A stretch of DNA of 64,000 nt. Origin: Cryphonectria parasitica EP155 (Eukaryota; Ascomycota; Sordariomycetes; Diaporthales; Cryphonectriaceae). Below the pieces are notes generated by a model. The model searched no databases and was not told the DNA's origin. It saw nothing but the letters and a program-made list of their open reading frames with translations. The stretch lies in assembly GCF_011745365.1 (NCBI RefSeq), contig NW_024468911.1, positions 3,652,759-3,716,758 of the forward strand, read 5' to 3'. The position numbers and the translations under genes are program-made. This document shows, one piece after another, positions 1 through 11,398 of the stretch (position 1 is its first letter; every line of letters begins with the position of its first letter).

Positions 1-388
1 TGTTTTGGCCTTATTTTTTTTTCTTTTCCTTCTTATTTTTGGTTTCGATCCGTCATTTAAAACTTAAAATCATTCTGGCTGGTCATTTAAAATTATATAT
101 GCCGTATCGTGTAGCTCATTCTGTATGACAAGTCGCCCCCTTTATCATCTTTTTTTCTTTTTTTCTTTCGGAGGCCAGGTCGTTGAGCTTCCGAAAATAT
201 GAATAAGTGAGATAGGTAAAGGCCTGCGAGGATCGCATTCACTTTTTACTGAGGTCGTGAACGAGACATTGTGGATCTGAAGACGCATAGCATTGATTGT
301 TGGTTAGGTATGGCAGGAGATAGATCTAAAGAGGTCGCAACTGTATGCCCAGCATTGCGTGTGAGAGACCCAATCTGCCACATCCTCT
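1..388. other. 3' flank of the aldo-keto reductase gene, no gene seen
   Basis: This T-rich and A-rich stretch lies downstream of the leftward aldo-keto reductase gene and probably holds its 3' UTR. No open frame with coding character and no RNA gene was recognised. Confidence 0.6.
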
Positions 389-1650
389 TCAGGCAAAGAT
401 GCGGATGCCAAAGTCGGCGGGGTCATTGAACCGCAGGCCCTTGTCCAGCGCCGAGATGCTGGCCAGCTCCTCGGCCGTGAGGTCAAAGTCGGTGGAGTCG
501 AGGTTCTGGGCCAGCCTCTCCTGGTTGTTGCTCTTGGGGATGACAATGATGTCGCGCTGAGTGGCCCAGCGGAGCAGGACCTGGGCGGGGGTCTTGCCGT
601 GCTTCTTGGCGATGCCGGCGACGGTCTCGTTCTCGAACAAGGGGCCGACGTCCAGGGCGCGCTTGTTCTTGAGCTCGAGGAAGCTCTGCGGGCCGAAGGA
701 GCTGTAGGCGGTCACCACGATGCCGTTCTCCTGGCACATCTGGATCAGGCCCGGCTGCACGAGGTACGGGTGGTGCTCGACCTGGTTGACGGCTGGCTTG
801 ATCTTGGCGTAGCGGAGCACGTCGTAGAGCAGGCTGGCGTTAAAGTTGGCCACACCGATCGAGCGGAGGATGCCCTTGGGGTTGTCCTTGCTGATGACCA
901 GCGACTCCAGGGCCTGCCAGGTCTCCTGGATTGGTACGGGGACCTGTGGGGCGACGTTCTTCTGGGCAGCGTCGGACCAGAAGCTTTTTTCGGGGAAGAG
1001 GGATGCGTTAGCACCTTGCTTTTTTGAGACTTTCTCCCTGTTGTCCCTGCTTGAGCAGAGGGTGGGGTAGATCTCTGTCCTGACTTACCATGGATACTTC
1101 AGCTCGCTCATGGGGAAGTGCTGTTGAGCGATGGGGAAGTGGATGAGATACTGTGCGCGTGCGAGGTCAGAATGTTTCCTTATGATGGCAAAAGACGCAG
1201 GAGGAGGAGGAGGAGGAGGAGGAGGAGAAGGAGTGTTGGATAAGTTGGGCTGCTCACCAAGTCCAGGTAGTCAACACCCCAGTTCTTGTTCTCAAAAGCC
1301 GCCATCTCGAGGACATGAGGCTTGGCATGGTAGTTGTTCCACAGCTTTGACGTGATGAAGAGCTCCTCGCGCTTGCAGACGCCCTCGTCCAGGGCCTTGC
1401 GCACGCCCTCGCCCGCCTCGGCCGAGTTCTGGTAGTCGTGCGCCCCGTCGATGTGGCGGTAGCCGAGCTTGATGGCGTTGTAGACGCTGTCGGCGGCATT
1501 TTCCTTGGGGACCTTCCAGATGCCGTAACCCACGAGGGGCATCTCGTAGCCAGAGGAGAGCGTGATGGATTTAGTCATCCTGGCTGCTGTTGTTGCGTAT
1601 GATCTTGCAAATGGTGTGGTCGTGAACTGACGAAGGGCGTATCGAAGCAT
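389..1650 (-). CDS. Aldo-keto reductase, D-xylose reductase-like
   Basis: This NAD(P)H-dependent reductase probably converts D-xylose or related aldoses to alditols. Exons are 1650-1258, 1150-1089 and 983-389 (349 aa). Introns have GTGAGC and GTAAGT donors and a CTAAC branch site before the second acceptor. The AKR catalytic tetrad is visible: D68, Y73, K102 and H135 (YLIHFP). A cofactor loop IPKSNNQER near residue 300 has the Lys-Ser-Asn...Arg pattern of xylose reductases that accept both NADPH and NADH. The C-terminus GLRFNDP...IFA is typical of xylose reductases. The open frame continues upstream of 1650 but without an ATG. The first 24 residues look like a mitochondrial presequence, and a second ATG at 1578 gives a 325-aa form of the usual family length. 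Glycerol or another aldehyde as main substrate cannot be excluded. Confidence 0.9.
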
Positions 1651-2479
1651 TTGGGGAAGATAAAATGGAGACAGGAAGTTGCCCCTCACGCTTGTTAAGG
1701 TGGCGGTGGTTCGGTTTGCAGCTACTGAGGAACGGAGAGGAAACGCTGTCTGCTGGAGAACTTATCGCAGGTGGGGATGGTAGCGTGACACAAAAACTGT
1801 CTTGACTGACCATCGAGGTTCTCAATTTACATACGATGTTACCTCTTTAGCCGCAATGCATCCTGCATTGCATCGGTTTTCTCTTATGCGTCCCGTGGAA
1901 GCTGCCAATGCTATAGTACACTAATGACCTTGTGTCAAGCCCCTCCCGTCCCTGCCTAAGTGAGTACCTACCAATCTGGTACGGTATATACTGTCCTATA
2001 AGTGGTATACGCACCACTGTGTATGTCATATACCACGAGACGATAGCGCATGAGAAAGTACCAGAACTGCCCATTGAAAAACAACGAAGCTGCTTGCTCG
2101 CCCGTTTATCGAACCACTCGGCAGTTTTTGTTGCAGCCATTGGATGAGCGGGGATACTTGTGACTATAGCCGCGCCAACCATCGATGAGCACCGGCATGA
2201 GCCACTACTATGGTATATGCAATGGCACTCGGCCAAACGGAGACCTAGTTGAACTAGCTGCTTTTTCCTCTCAACTGGTCGTTTCTACAATAATCCGATC
2301 ACCAGTGAAGATGTGGATCGTTGAAATCTGTGCCAGCCATTTTCTTTTGATGAGCATCTGGTGGTGAATTTCTCGCCTTGGTATTTCGCAAATGGAAGAG
2401 AGGACGACGATGACGTTGACGATGACGACGTTGACGACGTGCTTTTTGAAGATGAGAGCGAGCGCCTTTTGAGTATGGT
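1651..2479. other. Intergenic: promoter of the reductase and 3' flank of SEH1
   Basis: This 829-bp gap sits between two leftward genes and must contain the reductase promoter. Short open frames in it have no recognisable family or coding signature. One GGCTAA hexamer is noted separately. Confidence 0.6.
1847..1852 (-). promoter_or_regulatory. Possible XlnR/Xyr1 site (GGCTAA)
   Basis: GGCTAA is read on the minus strand about 200 bp upstream of the reductase ATG. This is the core recognised by the fungal xylanase/xylose regulator XlnR/Xyr1, which controls xylose reductase genes in aspergilli. A single hexamer can occur by chance, so the call is weak. Confidence 0.25.
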
Positions 2480-3897
2480 TCACGACGGGACGGCCATCTT
2501 CATCTTCGTGATGCCAATCTCTGAGCTCTTTAGCCATTGTCCACTAGAGTTCTGGCGGAAGCACAACAGCTTCCCGTCATCCCCAACACATCCGAGGATC
2601 TGACCGTCATCGTCGAACCCCACCCGCCACATCGGCGACCTGTGGTTCTCTAGACTCGAGAGGAGGGAGACGTAGTGAGGTATGTGGCCGGCCTGGTTCT
2701 TCCTCCGGTCGCTCTCGGATGGTGGATGGTGCACACCCTGGCTGATGCCCGAGGGATGATGTGGTGGTGCTTGGCCTCTAGAACCGCCGCCACCACCACC
2801 ACCGGCCCTCGCAGGCCCGTCCTGGTGAGAACCGCCCTTGACGAGGTCACCTGAGGACCACGTCCTGCCATCCGCCCTGTCGTACGGGGTATCCAGCCGC
2901 ACGACCCTCACGTATCCGTCCATACACGCCGAGGCGATGATATCGTAGCCCCTGATGTTGCCCGGCGCCCACGCCACATCCCTCACCAGGTTCCGGTGGC
3001 CGGGGATCACGGCCGCCTCGTAGAACTCCTTCTTAGTCGAGGGCACGCCGTACGCGTGGATGACGACGTCGCGGGTACGGTAGACCTTGACGGCGTTCAT
3101 AGCGCCGACCACCAGGCCCAGGGTGTCGGTGGGCATGCCAGCGCGCAGGGCGGTGTAGCACGGGTCCGGGTTCGGGTCGAAGCGCACGTGGAAGCTCGTC
3201 TCGACGCCGCGGTCTGGCCGCTCGCATACTGAGAATTCGTCCGTCTGCATCCAGTCGGACAGGTTCTCGGACATGTCATTCTCGTAGACAGTGAGCTGGC
3301 CGTCGGCAGCGAGGAGGGCCAGGTGGGTCTGGCGCGTCTCCTCGTTGTGGCGTAATGAGAAGGACCGGTAGGGGGCGCGCGGCGAGCGGTGGTCAAACAA
3401 CGCCTTGGCATTGTCCTTGGACCGGCTACCGAAGCGGCGCCCTGGGGCTGCAGAGGGGTCCTCGGCCCAGAGCTTGAAGCGACCTTCTATACCCAGAGAG
3501 GCGACGAGGTTGGGATAGACGGTGGGCGGCAGCCATTGGAGCTTTGAGGGGCAAGGCGGTCAGCAGAGGTAGCGCGCGCTTGTCAAGGCCAAAAAAAATA
3601 TAAAAAATAATAGAAAAAGACAGAGGGACAGTAACTCTGAAGAGTTACTAAAGAGGAGTAGACTCTCACCTCTAGTACTTCTCCTCCATGTGCAGTCCAT
3701 GTGTCACATAGCCTCCATACACCGTCCTTGTGTCGGTTAAAGACCCTGATCTTGCCGTCGACTGAGCCGGTTGCGCACCTGTCACCATAGCTGTTGAATG
3801 CGACCGCCTGCACCAAATCCTGGTGCCCATGTTTCATGACCAGCTCAAAGGGAGCCCTCTCCTCCATCATGGGAGGTGGTGTTAAAGGTGGGGGCAT
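2480..3897 (-). CDS. SEH1: Nucleoporin SEH1, WD40 beta-propeller
   Basis: SEH1 is a Sec13-like WD40 protein of the Nup84/Nup107 nuclear pore subcomplex and of the SEA/GATOR2 complex on the vacuole. Exons are 3897-3670 and 3541-2480 (429 aa), with a GTGAGA donor and a GCTGAC branch site near the acceptor. The N-terminus has HQDLVQAVAFNSYGDRCATG followed by DGKIRVFN, as in SEH1. Later blades include GHRNLVRDVAWAPG, ACMDGYVRVVRLD and a C-terminal PMWRVGFDDDGQILGC. The middle carries a His-, Gly- and Pro-rich low-complexity loop (minus strand, about 2850-2690) between two blades; such loops are common in filamentous fungi. The related SEC13 lacks this N-terminal pattern and is a less likely assignment. 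Confidence 0.9.
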
Positions 3898-5640
3898 TTT
3901 TGATTGGGAGACTTGAGTTTGGGCAGTGAGTTGGGATGTAGTTTCTCACTTGACAAATAGTTTCATGTGTCAAGGTCTCAACTGCTACTTACTTATCTAG
4001 ACTTCAAATCTGATGCTGCTAACCCAGAAGTGGCCCGTGCGCCTTTCCTGGAGCGGGATGGCAGGTTCATCTGGCAACTGCCCAGGACATAACAAGTCAA
4101 GGCCAGGTCTTTGTTGAGACCAAACTGCCTCTTCTACTCTGTTCAGACGATGCTCTTGGACAAGGTCATTTCACTTTGCCTACATTGAAAACAAATAGAT
4201 AACAAAACTTAATGAATATGACTATGCTCACTAAAGAAGTGATATGCCGTGGAGTAATGCCTTTCAGGTAAGGTCCTTATACAGCTTGTCTGTATTTTTT
4301 TCAGTAGACCCTATGGCATTGACTGGATCAACTAAAAATAGACGAGTATGCCTGGTATGGCGATGTGCTCTTGGTTGCTGTCTCACATGTCAGGACCTGT
4401 CAACAGCAGGGGATGAAGAAATGGGCCCCTCATGGGTTCCACTTGTATATACTTTTGGGGGGCATTGTCAATTTTATATAGTATGTGCCCTAGTATGTAC
4501 TTTGTAAGTAGTAGCCCAACCTTTTTATGGCCTCAAAAGGATGCTTGATCTTTGTAGAAGTCAATCTTTGCGCTCTGTTGTCATTGCAAACTCTGGCTCT
4601 ACTTCACGCGTCTATTCTTGTCTCGAGCATGATGTTGTTTTTCCTATTCTCTTTATAGTACTCATTCCCCTGTCCTGAACCTCCTGTTCCTGAATGCTGC
4701 TCCCCTAATCCCTGCGGCGACTCCACGTTATCCCTGTGGAGGGAGTGGAGCAGTGTGGGGAGCTATGTACCGCAGCAGATGGGGGCTATGTAAACAGCTT
4801 CGTCATCTGCATCGAAAAAAGAAGAAGCAACGTAGCCAGAACTCAGTTTGATATCGCCAAAACCACAGGCATATGGCCACATACTCTGCTATTCAAAAAT
4901 TTGGAGAGACATCCGGAAAGCAGGGTAATCTTGTCAAAGTATTTTCTTAGCCTTTTAAGAGTCGTCACATCTACTACTGTGCCTGCTGGCAGCTCATGTA
5001 GGCACTGCAAAACAAGCATATACTGAAGTAGTATGGAGAGTGCACATGTTTGGGCATGAGCCTCATGAGTGAAGACCAACACATACACATGCAATAGTAG
5101 TACAGCCACATCTTCTTTCATCTATAATAATTGAGCCCATGCAGCTTGTGTCACTGGCAGCCTTACTAGCATCCCAGAACAGAATCAATGAAATGGTTGG
5201 GAAAGTTTCTCTGCTGCTATTAAAAGAGGAATTTCCCAAGTTGATAACCCTAAAATCAAGAAAGAGAGAATTTGAGACTGGATCTCAGATCTTTGCCAAA
5301 TAAATCCCCCCATTTCAACATCTCTTTTCTGGGCTTATGAATGTGTACATTCTCTGGCAAACGCGTGTTCATAGGACACCCCGATCCCCTAGGTTAGTGG
5401 GGTAGGGGTAGTACACGGACCAAACAGCCCACTTTGGGGTCTGAGACCCCAAGATACATACGTAGTAAATAACTGATGCCCATTCTCAACAACCCCGATA
5501 ACTTGAGAGACCTCTCTCTCTGTGAAACTTTCTCCTTCACGACTACCACAACCCAATTGACCACCACCACCACCAATACCCCCCACCTGCCCGGCAACAA
5601 GTACACTGCCATCGCTACCACCACCACTCTTGCCGTCAAG
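3898..5640. other. Divergent intergenic region between SEH1 and ALG7
   Basis: This 1.7-kb stretch holds the promoters of SEH1 (leftward) and ALG7 (rightward). It is richer in A and T than the flanking genes. Open frames at 4244-4507 and 4736-5026 show no known motif and no plausible splicing, so no gene is called. The end is a C/A-rich 5' leader; an in-frame ATG at 5476 precedes the ALG7 start chosen here. Confidence 0.55.
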
Positions 5641-7145
5641 ATGGCTGCTGGTGAGCTCTCCAGCCGGGAGTTCCCCATCCTGGCTGCTGTCGTCGCCATC
5701 TCCATCCTCCTCCTCTCTCGCGCCCTGCAAGGTGGCGAGCCCATCTACACCTCTCTGGCCCTCTCAGGGCTTGCCTTCGCAGCAACCTACTACCTCATAG
5801 TCCAGACAGCCTCCAGCTTCCTCAAGGCTGGCCTCAAGGGCACTGACATGTCTAAGAGGACCAAGAAGGAGATCCCCGAGTGCGTGGGTGCCATTTGCGC
5901 CATTGTCTACCTGCTCATCGTCATGATCTTTATCCCCTTTGCCTTCTACCAGGATATTGTGGCAGCCACAAGTGGCGGTGGCAACAGAGATGTTGTTATC
6001 GAGGTCGAGCATGTCAACCAGGGGCGTTTCCTGCACTGGTTCCCCCACAACAAGGCAAGCAGACACCCTTCTCTTCCTTCCCATCACGAGCTACCATCTT
6101 GTGCTTCTTGCCCTGTAGTTGCTAACCTTGTGCCTCCTCTGCCCAGCTTGCGTCCTACCTCTCTGCCGTCCTCTCCCTCCAGTCCATCACCATCCTCGGC
6201 ATTGGTGATGATGTCTTCGACCTCCGCTGGCGACACAAGTTCTTCATCCCCTCCATCGCAGCCATTCCTCTCTTGACTGTCTACTATGTCGATTTCGGTA
6301 TCACTTCTGTTGTGGTCCCCAACTTCCTACAAAAGATACTTGGGGCAGAACTGGTGCATCTGGGTTGGGCATACTACGTCTATATGGGGGCTCTGGCCAT
6401 CTTCTGTCCAAACTCTATCAACATCCTCGCTGGCATCAACGGGATCGAGGTCATGCAGTCCATTGTCATTGCGCTGCTCCTCATCCTCAACGATAGCCTC
6501 TACCTGATGACAACATACCCTCACCCTGCGACTGACAGCCACCTCTTCAGTCTCTCCTTCCTGCTGCCCTTCCTGGGTGTGAGTCTGGCTCTGTTTTGGC
6601 ACAACAAGTACCCTGCCAAGGTTTTTGTCGGAGACACCTACTGCTACTTTGCTGGCATGGTCTTCATAGTCGTCAGCATACTGGGCCACTTCAGCAAGAC
6701 TCTCATTCTCCTGCTCATCCCGCAGATCTTCAACTTCGTCTATTCGGTTCCTCAGCTCTTCCATCTGATCCCGTGCCCCCGCCACCGTCTGCCCAAGTAC
6801 AACGCCCACCGCGATGTCCTCGAGCCGAGCATGGTCCAATGGACCCCGGAGAAGCAACCTCGAGCCTACGCTGTGCCCTGCCTCCGCCTGCTGGGAAAGT
6901 TGCGCCTCCTCAAGGTTGTTTATCGTCAGGACGAGAATGGCAAGGAAACCTTCGACCAGACCAGCAACATGACCATCATCAACCTATGGCTCGTCACACG
7001 AGGCCCTATGCACGAAAGCCGTCTGGCCTGGGAAGTGTCTGCTATGCAGCTGCTTGTCGGACTCATTGGTCTCGTCGTTCGCCACAAGATGGCCCTCTTC
7101 CTCTTCAGGGAAGATAACTTGGGCCTCGGTAGTATATCGGTCTAG
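5641..7145 (+). CDS. ALG7: UDP-GlcNAc:dolichyl-phosphate GlcNAc-1-P transferase ALG7
   Basis: ALG7 catalyses the first step of N-glycan assembly at the ER membrane, moving GlcNAc-1-phosphate from UDP-GlcNAc to dolichyl phosphate. It is the tunicamycin target. Exons are 5641-6054 and 6147-7145 (470 aa). The intron begins AAG|GCAAGC, a GC-AG intron, with GCTAAC as branch site. The splice rebuilds HNKLASYLSA, as expected for the family. Diagnostic segments are ITILGIGDDVFDLRWRHK, NSINILAGINGIE, KVFVGDTYCYFAGM and IPCPRHRLPKYN, with about ten hydrophobic segments. The start at 5641 has a strong context (caagATGGC) and fits the family length. An in-frame ATG at 5476 would add 55 Thr-rich residues that look like leader sequence. 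Confidence 0.95.
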
Positions 7146-8626
7146 GTCAATGGTGTTTCAATTTTGAAGAGCAGCTCTTAAGAGGGAACATGATAGTAGT
7201 GTATTGGCCCCGTCTGCGTGCTGTCCAAGGGTAAGGAGGGGGCCTTGGACAGCGTTCATCTGAAGAATTGTGGCGGAGGATCATATGGGAAATTACTTTT
7301 CCCAAAGTCTACCTCTCAACGACATCTAGGCCCGGCGCAGAGAGATCTCTTAGCCCTGCATATCTGGTTTGTGTTGTTTATTTGATTTGGCTGGCGTTCT
7401 GGCAATCAGGAGTAGAAAAAGATACCACCCGGCGGTCCCCCCCCCCCCCCCCCTATTTGCTTCTTCATTGTTTGTTTTCGTTTTCTGTTTTTCTCCTTGC
7501 CGACAAGAGAGTTCTTTTTTTGTTGGCCGTTCTTGTGACGGATTCGCATGATACCCTGTACATACCGAAGACAAGTCTGGCCGTGCATCGAAGGATATGG
7601 GGAACCGTCTCGACTTGGAGAAGAGTGACGAAAATACATAGACCTCAAAGGCCTACGTTTTGTTCTATACGTCTCGTACGTCGAGTTCGCCATGATGAGC
7701 TCAGCACTGGTCCACCGTTGTTGTATGAGAAGACGGCCTTGTATTTATGTTGAATCAGACTCGGACGGCTATTGTCCCAGCAAGCACGCGCGTAAGCCAC
7801 TCGTAAAAAAAAGACGTAGAAGATGAAGAGGTGGGAAGCAGCGAGGCTGGATTGTTTTATTCTCTTCCATGTTCTCACGTGATTTCTAGGATTGCATCTA
7901 GCATACAACCCACTTCCGTCTTCTCTCGAAACAAAATGTTGGGACCAGCAGACCCGGGAATCTCTTCATCACCCATCATGAGGCATACAAGCCCATAGAC
8001 ACCCTCCCTAGCCCAGCCCAGTCCGGTATCTGCCTCGTTCCAAATAACCCCATGCGTCACACAGCAGCCCCAGAACAAAAAAAGAGAAAAGAAAGAAAGG
8101 ACCTCCAGCCAGTCCAGTATCGGCGGTCAATGTAGATTTTGGAAGGAAAGAAGTTGCGCGAACAGCTCGGCCACGTTCGATGCGTCGCATGACCTGTCCT
8201 GTACCAATCAACGCCTGTGCCAGCCCGCCCAGAAGAAACGTGTCCCACCATCCCAGAGATATATGGAAAGCATTCATTTTGAGCTCTTGCCTCGCCGCCA
8301 GAAAATCGACATCTGAACAGATAACAAAGTAAAAGCTTTGCTGAGCTGAACGAACGCCCCGACTACCGCATTACAATATATAAAAGGAAAAGTCAGAATG
8401 ATAATTGGATCTAGACCCTGCCGCACCCGACACACATTCTAGACACGCCAAATGGTCGACCAGGCTCTGTAAGACGCTTGTGTAGGTATAAGTAGATCCG
8501 TGTCGCTAAGAAAGCTGGTTTGTCCAAGCCACAAAGTCGTGTTAGGGGTTCACCGTCTTTTGTGGATCATGTGAACACCTCGAAAGGCCGCGTGCCGCTG
8601 AGCAAGTCGCATTCGACACGTTGGGT
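7146..8626. other. Convergent intergenic region between ALG7 and SET3
   Basis: Both neighbours end here, so the stretch should hold two 3' UTRs and spacer. It includes a run of about 15 C at 7439-7453. No supported gene was seen. Confidence 0.55.
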
Positions 8627-11398
8627 CTATTCCGCGCTTGTGGCCTCTGCCCGGTTTGACCTGTCCTTGGCTTCGAGGTCGCCATTGGTTGTGTGATTCG
8701 CGTAAGCCTTGGTCGTGTTTTCCGAGATCGAAACCGATTTCGAGGGGGGTAGAAAGTCTGCAGGACCCTTGGCGGTCGCAGCCGCCTTGTTCGCCTTGTT
8801 CTTGTATTCGCTCAAGCTCATTTTCTTTTTGATGGGGCTTGGGTGGGCAGCAACCCCATTGACTGCTGGAGGTGCGAAGGGGTTTGCGAGGTTCGTGGCA
8901 GAGAATGGCGAGTGCACCATTGAGCCATGAGAAGAGACAGGCGTGGAGATTGCCGCAGCGGATGGAGGGCTTGTAAAGATCGGGACAGGTGGCATCTGGA
9001 CGCGCAACTCGGGCGACTTAACCTTGATAGGGACTGTTGTATCGGCGCCGTTGGTTTGCGATAGACCCGTGTCGTCGGCAATGGTGATTGAGTCTGCGTC
9101 TGGCATAGGGGCGTCGTCTCCAGTCGAGGTAGGTGATGACAGGGAAGTCTGCTTGAGCACACTCGTTGGTGAGCCCTGAGGACTTTTTGTCGTCACTAGC
9201 GTGTCCAGATCCATCGCACTACTTGGCTCTGGTGGCGAGGATGTGACTCTCTGCTTTTGGAGCATTAACCTCGTTGTGAGAGAGATGATTCTCCTCCGCG
9301 GTGGACGAGGCTGGGCCGGCTGCTGGAACGGGTATTTGACGGCCACGGCTTCTGTTTGCACGGCGGCATCGCAGTAGGAACTCAACGTGGACGACGGGCT
9401 GCGACGCGGCGAGACCGACGCAGCAGAAGGGTGGCGCATCAAGACATTTGGAGTCGTGTCCGCCAAAGCACGCGATGCGATACTCACGGGTGAGACCACC
9501 TTGCTGCCAGAGGTTCCTGTATCTGTTCCATTGATCCTTTCGGACGCGTGACTGGTACTGCTGCGGTTCTTGGATCTTGATGCATTCGAAAGCGCTGCTG
9601 GCGCATCGACGCTCTTCTTCTTCTTTCGCGGCAGTTGCTCCTCTTGCGCTGACTTCTGGAACAAGTTCTCGGCTATTTGAACCTTTCTCTTGTCGCGGTT
9701 TGTCGGTTCTGTCAGTATTCCAAGTGTATCGAACGATCCCAGTCGTGCTGGAGTTCTGTCCCGGCTTGGAGGCTTGCTTCGCGAGGACTCTGCGGAGGAA
9801 TGGTGGTCATGATCGGGCATTTCATCGAGGTGGTTCTCGCTGGCTGCCCGGCTGTTGGTCGCTTGGCTGGTGCTGGTCGGAGAGATAGTGTGCGCCTTCG
9901 ACTTGGCTCGCTTCCGCTTTGGTGCGTTCGGTCTGTGCTGCGACTTGTCGTGGTATGGGCGGTCGAAGCGGGCAAAAGCACAATGACTGCCAAGATCGCA
10001 GGCACATCCTCCGTACTCCATTGTGACGGAGGTGATAGAGTGGGAGAGGGCATCATACTCCGACTGCTCCATGTCCGCGACCACATCCGTGGCAGAGTGC
10101 TCGTTTGCCTCTTCGCCGCTATGATTGAGGAGGCGCTCTAGGCGTGCCCGATAAGGTGGTAGAAGGGATATGTCCCAACCAACAGTGACTTCTTCATTCG
10201 CATCAATGGGCCGCTCGCTCACCAGCCAAAAATGCCAGTCGGAGTCGTCGGACAAGTATGTGAGCAGCCGGGCGTTCGGCCGGCAAGATCGGCGGACATA
10301 GCGGGCATTGGACCCTTCTCTCCTGGTGTCGATGTACAGAGGAATGTGTGATGGGAAAAAGACAAAAGGTAGGGGTGCGCTTAGTTCCTTGTAACGGTTG
10401 TTCGAGTCATCGCAGTAGTCTTTTTGCAGGCCCACGAGACCGTTCAATTCTATCATCGGAACTTGCTGGTCAACAGGCGACGACGTGACGAGGTGCGGCA
10501 TGGACAGGACGATATCTTTGGACACGTGCAGCTCTCTCCTTTCTACGCGCAGGGGAGGCTGGAGTGGGGAAGGAGTTTTCCTCTGGACGACCTCGTCGAA
10601 CTCTGCTCTCGTATCTTGCCGAAACATAGCAGCACCCTCTGGCCTCGACCATAGTGACATGCGATCTGTGGTCTTGAGAGTAGCTATGGTATTGGTATCA
10701 ACAATCTCGACGGGATCATCGTAGAGAGAAAGAAAACGAGGGGTGTAGGCCGAGAATTCGAAGTCCGCAAGAACATCCGGAGGTGTTGTCGCGGGGCTTA
10801 AAGGATGGCCGTGATGGTTGGCTTTCGGTGCGGAGTGTGAAGGACTGCGCCTGGATGCTGGTGCTGCACTGACAGAATGACTAGACTTGTGGGAGGTCTT
10901 TGCTTTCTTCGTAGGCGGGTGGTCAGGTGGACTACCGTGCTTGTGGCCATCCGTCCCCAGGTGACCATTCAGGTGCAGATCGTTGGGTTTGATCTTCTTC
11001 TTGTGAGATTTGGACGGAGGTTTCTTGGCCTTTTTGTCATGAATTTCGCAGTCGAGGGGTTGAATGCCCAGCTTGACTTGCATCATCCGCTCCACGGCTT
11101 TTCTCTTGTCCAGTTCTCGGGGCTCGCAATCTGCACACGAGTGACGGAACTCCTCTTCCAGTGCTTCGGTCTCGCGACCTGGGTAGTAGCACGCGATGTG
11201 CTGCCATGTTTTGCACTCTTCACAGAAGATTGTGTTTCCGTCATCGCCGGAGAAGTCGCAGATGCACTGGATGGAATCTTCTTCCTTCTTGGGCTTGACC
11301 TTTAGAGTCGCGTCCTTCGAGGATGGCTTGTCGAAAGGATAGACAGTCAGAGAGGAAGGCGCGGGTAGCGTCGACGGCGTTGCCAGGTTGTCTGTCAT
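8627..11398 (-). CDS. SET3: SET3-type PHD finger and SET domain protein
   Basis: This protein resembles Set3, the scaffold of the Set3 histone deacetylase complex, whose PHD finger binds methylated H3K4. It is a single exon of 923 aa from the ATG at 11398. The frame is open further upstream but without an ATG. A PHD finger lies at about residues 45-95 (CICDFSGDDGNTIFCEECKTWQHIACYY then HSCADC). A SET domain lies at about 275-412 (ending ARYVRRSCRPNARLL and DANEEVTVGWD). SET domains of the Set3 subfamily are usually thought to be catalytically inactive. Between and after them are long Lys-, Ser- and Pro-rich disordered stretches typical of fungal Set3. The neighbouring upstream region is long, which fits a regulated chromatin gene. 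Confidence 0.9.
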   Translation of the reverse strand: MTDNLATPSTLPAPSSLTVYPFDKPSSKDATLKVKPKKEEDSIQCICDFSGDDGNTIFCEECKTWQHIACYYPGRETEALEEEFRHSCADCEPRELDKRKAVERMMQVKLGIQPLDCEIHDKKAKKPPSKSHKKKIKPNDLHLNGHLGTDGHKHGSPPDHPPTKKAKTSHKSSHSVSAAPASRRSPSHSAPKANHHGHPLSPATTPPDVLADFEFSAYTPRFLSLYDDPVEIVDTNTIATLKTTDRMSLWSRPEGAAMFRQDTRAEFDEVVQRKTPSPLQPPLRVERRELHVSKDIVLSMPHLVTSSPVDQQVPMIELNGLVGLQKDYCDDSNNRYKELSAPLPFVFFPSHIPLYIDTRREGSNARYVRRSCRPNARLLTYLSDDSDWHFWLVSERPIDANEEVTVGWDISLLPPYRARLERLLNHSGEEANEHSATDVVADMEQSEYDALSHSITSVTMEYGGCACDLGSHCAFARFDRPYHDKSQHRPNAPKRKRAKSKAHTISPTSTSQATNSRAASENHLDEMPDHDHHSSAESSRSKPPSRDRTPARLGSFDTLGILTEPTNRDKRKVQIAENLFQKSAQEEQLPRKKKKSVDAPAALSNASRSKNRSSTSHASERINGTDTGTSGSKVVSPVSIASRALADTTPNVLMRHPSAASVSPRRSPSSTLSSYCDAAVQTEAVAVKYPFQQPAQPRPPRRRIISLTTRLMLQKQRVTSSPPEPSSAMDLDTLVTTKSPQGSPTSVLKQTSLSSPTSTGDDAPMPDADSITIADDTGLSQTNGADTTVPIKVKSPELRVQMPPVPIFTSPPSAAAISTPVSSHGSMVHSPFSATNLANPFAPPAVNGVAAHPSPIKKKMSLSEYKNKANKAAATAKGPADFLPPSKSVSISENTTKAYANHTTNGDLEAKDRSNRAEATSAE

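Noticed and set aside
4244..5026. Two short plus-strand frames between SEH1 and ALG7
   Set aside because: Short, A/T-rich, without motifs or plausible splicing.
5476..5640. Longer ALG7 start at 5476
   Set aside because: In frame, but it adds a Thr-rich stretch not expected in the family; the ATG at 5641 has better context and fits the usual N-terminus.
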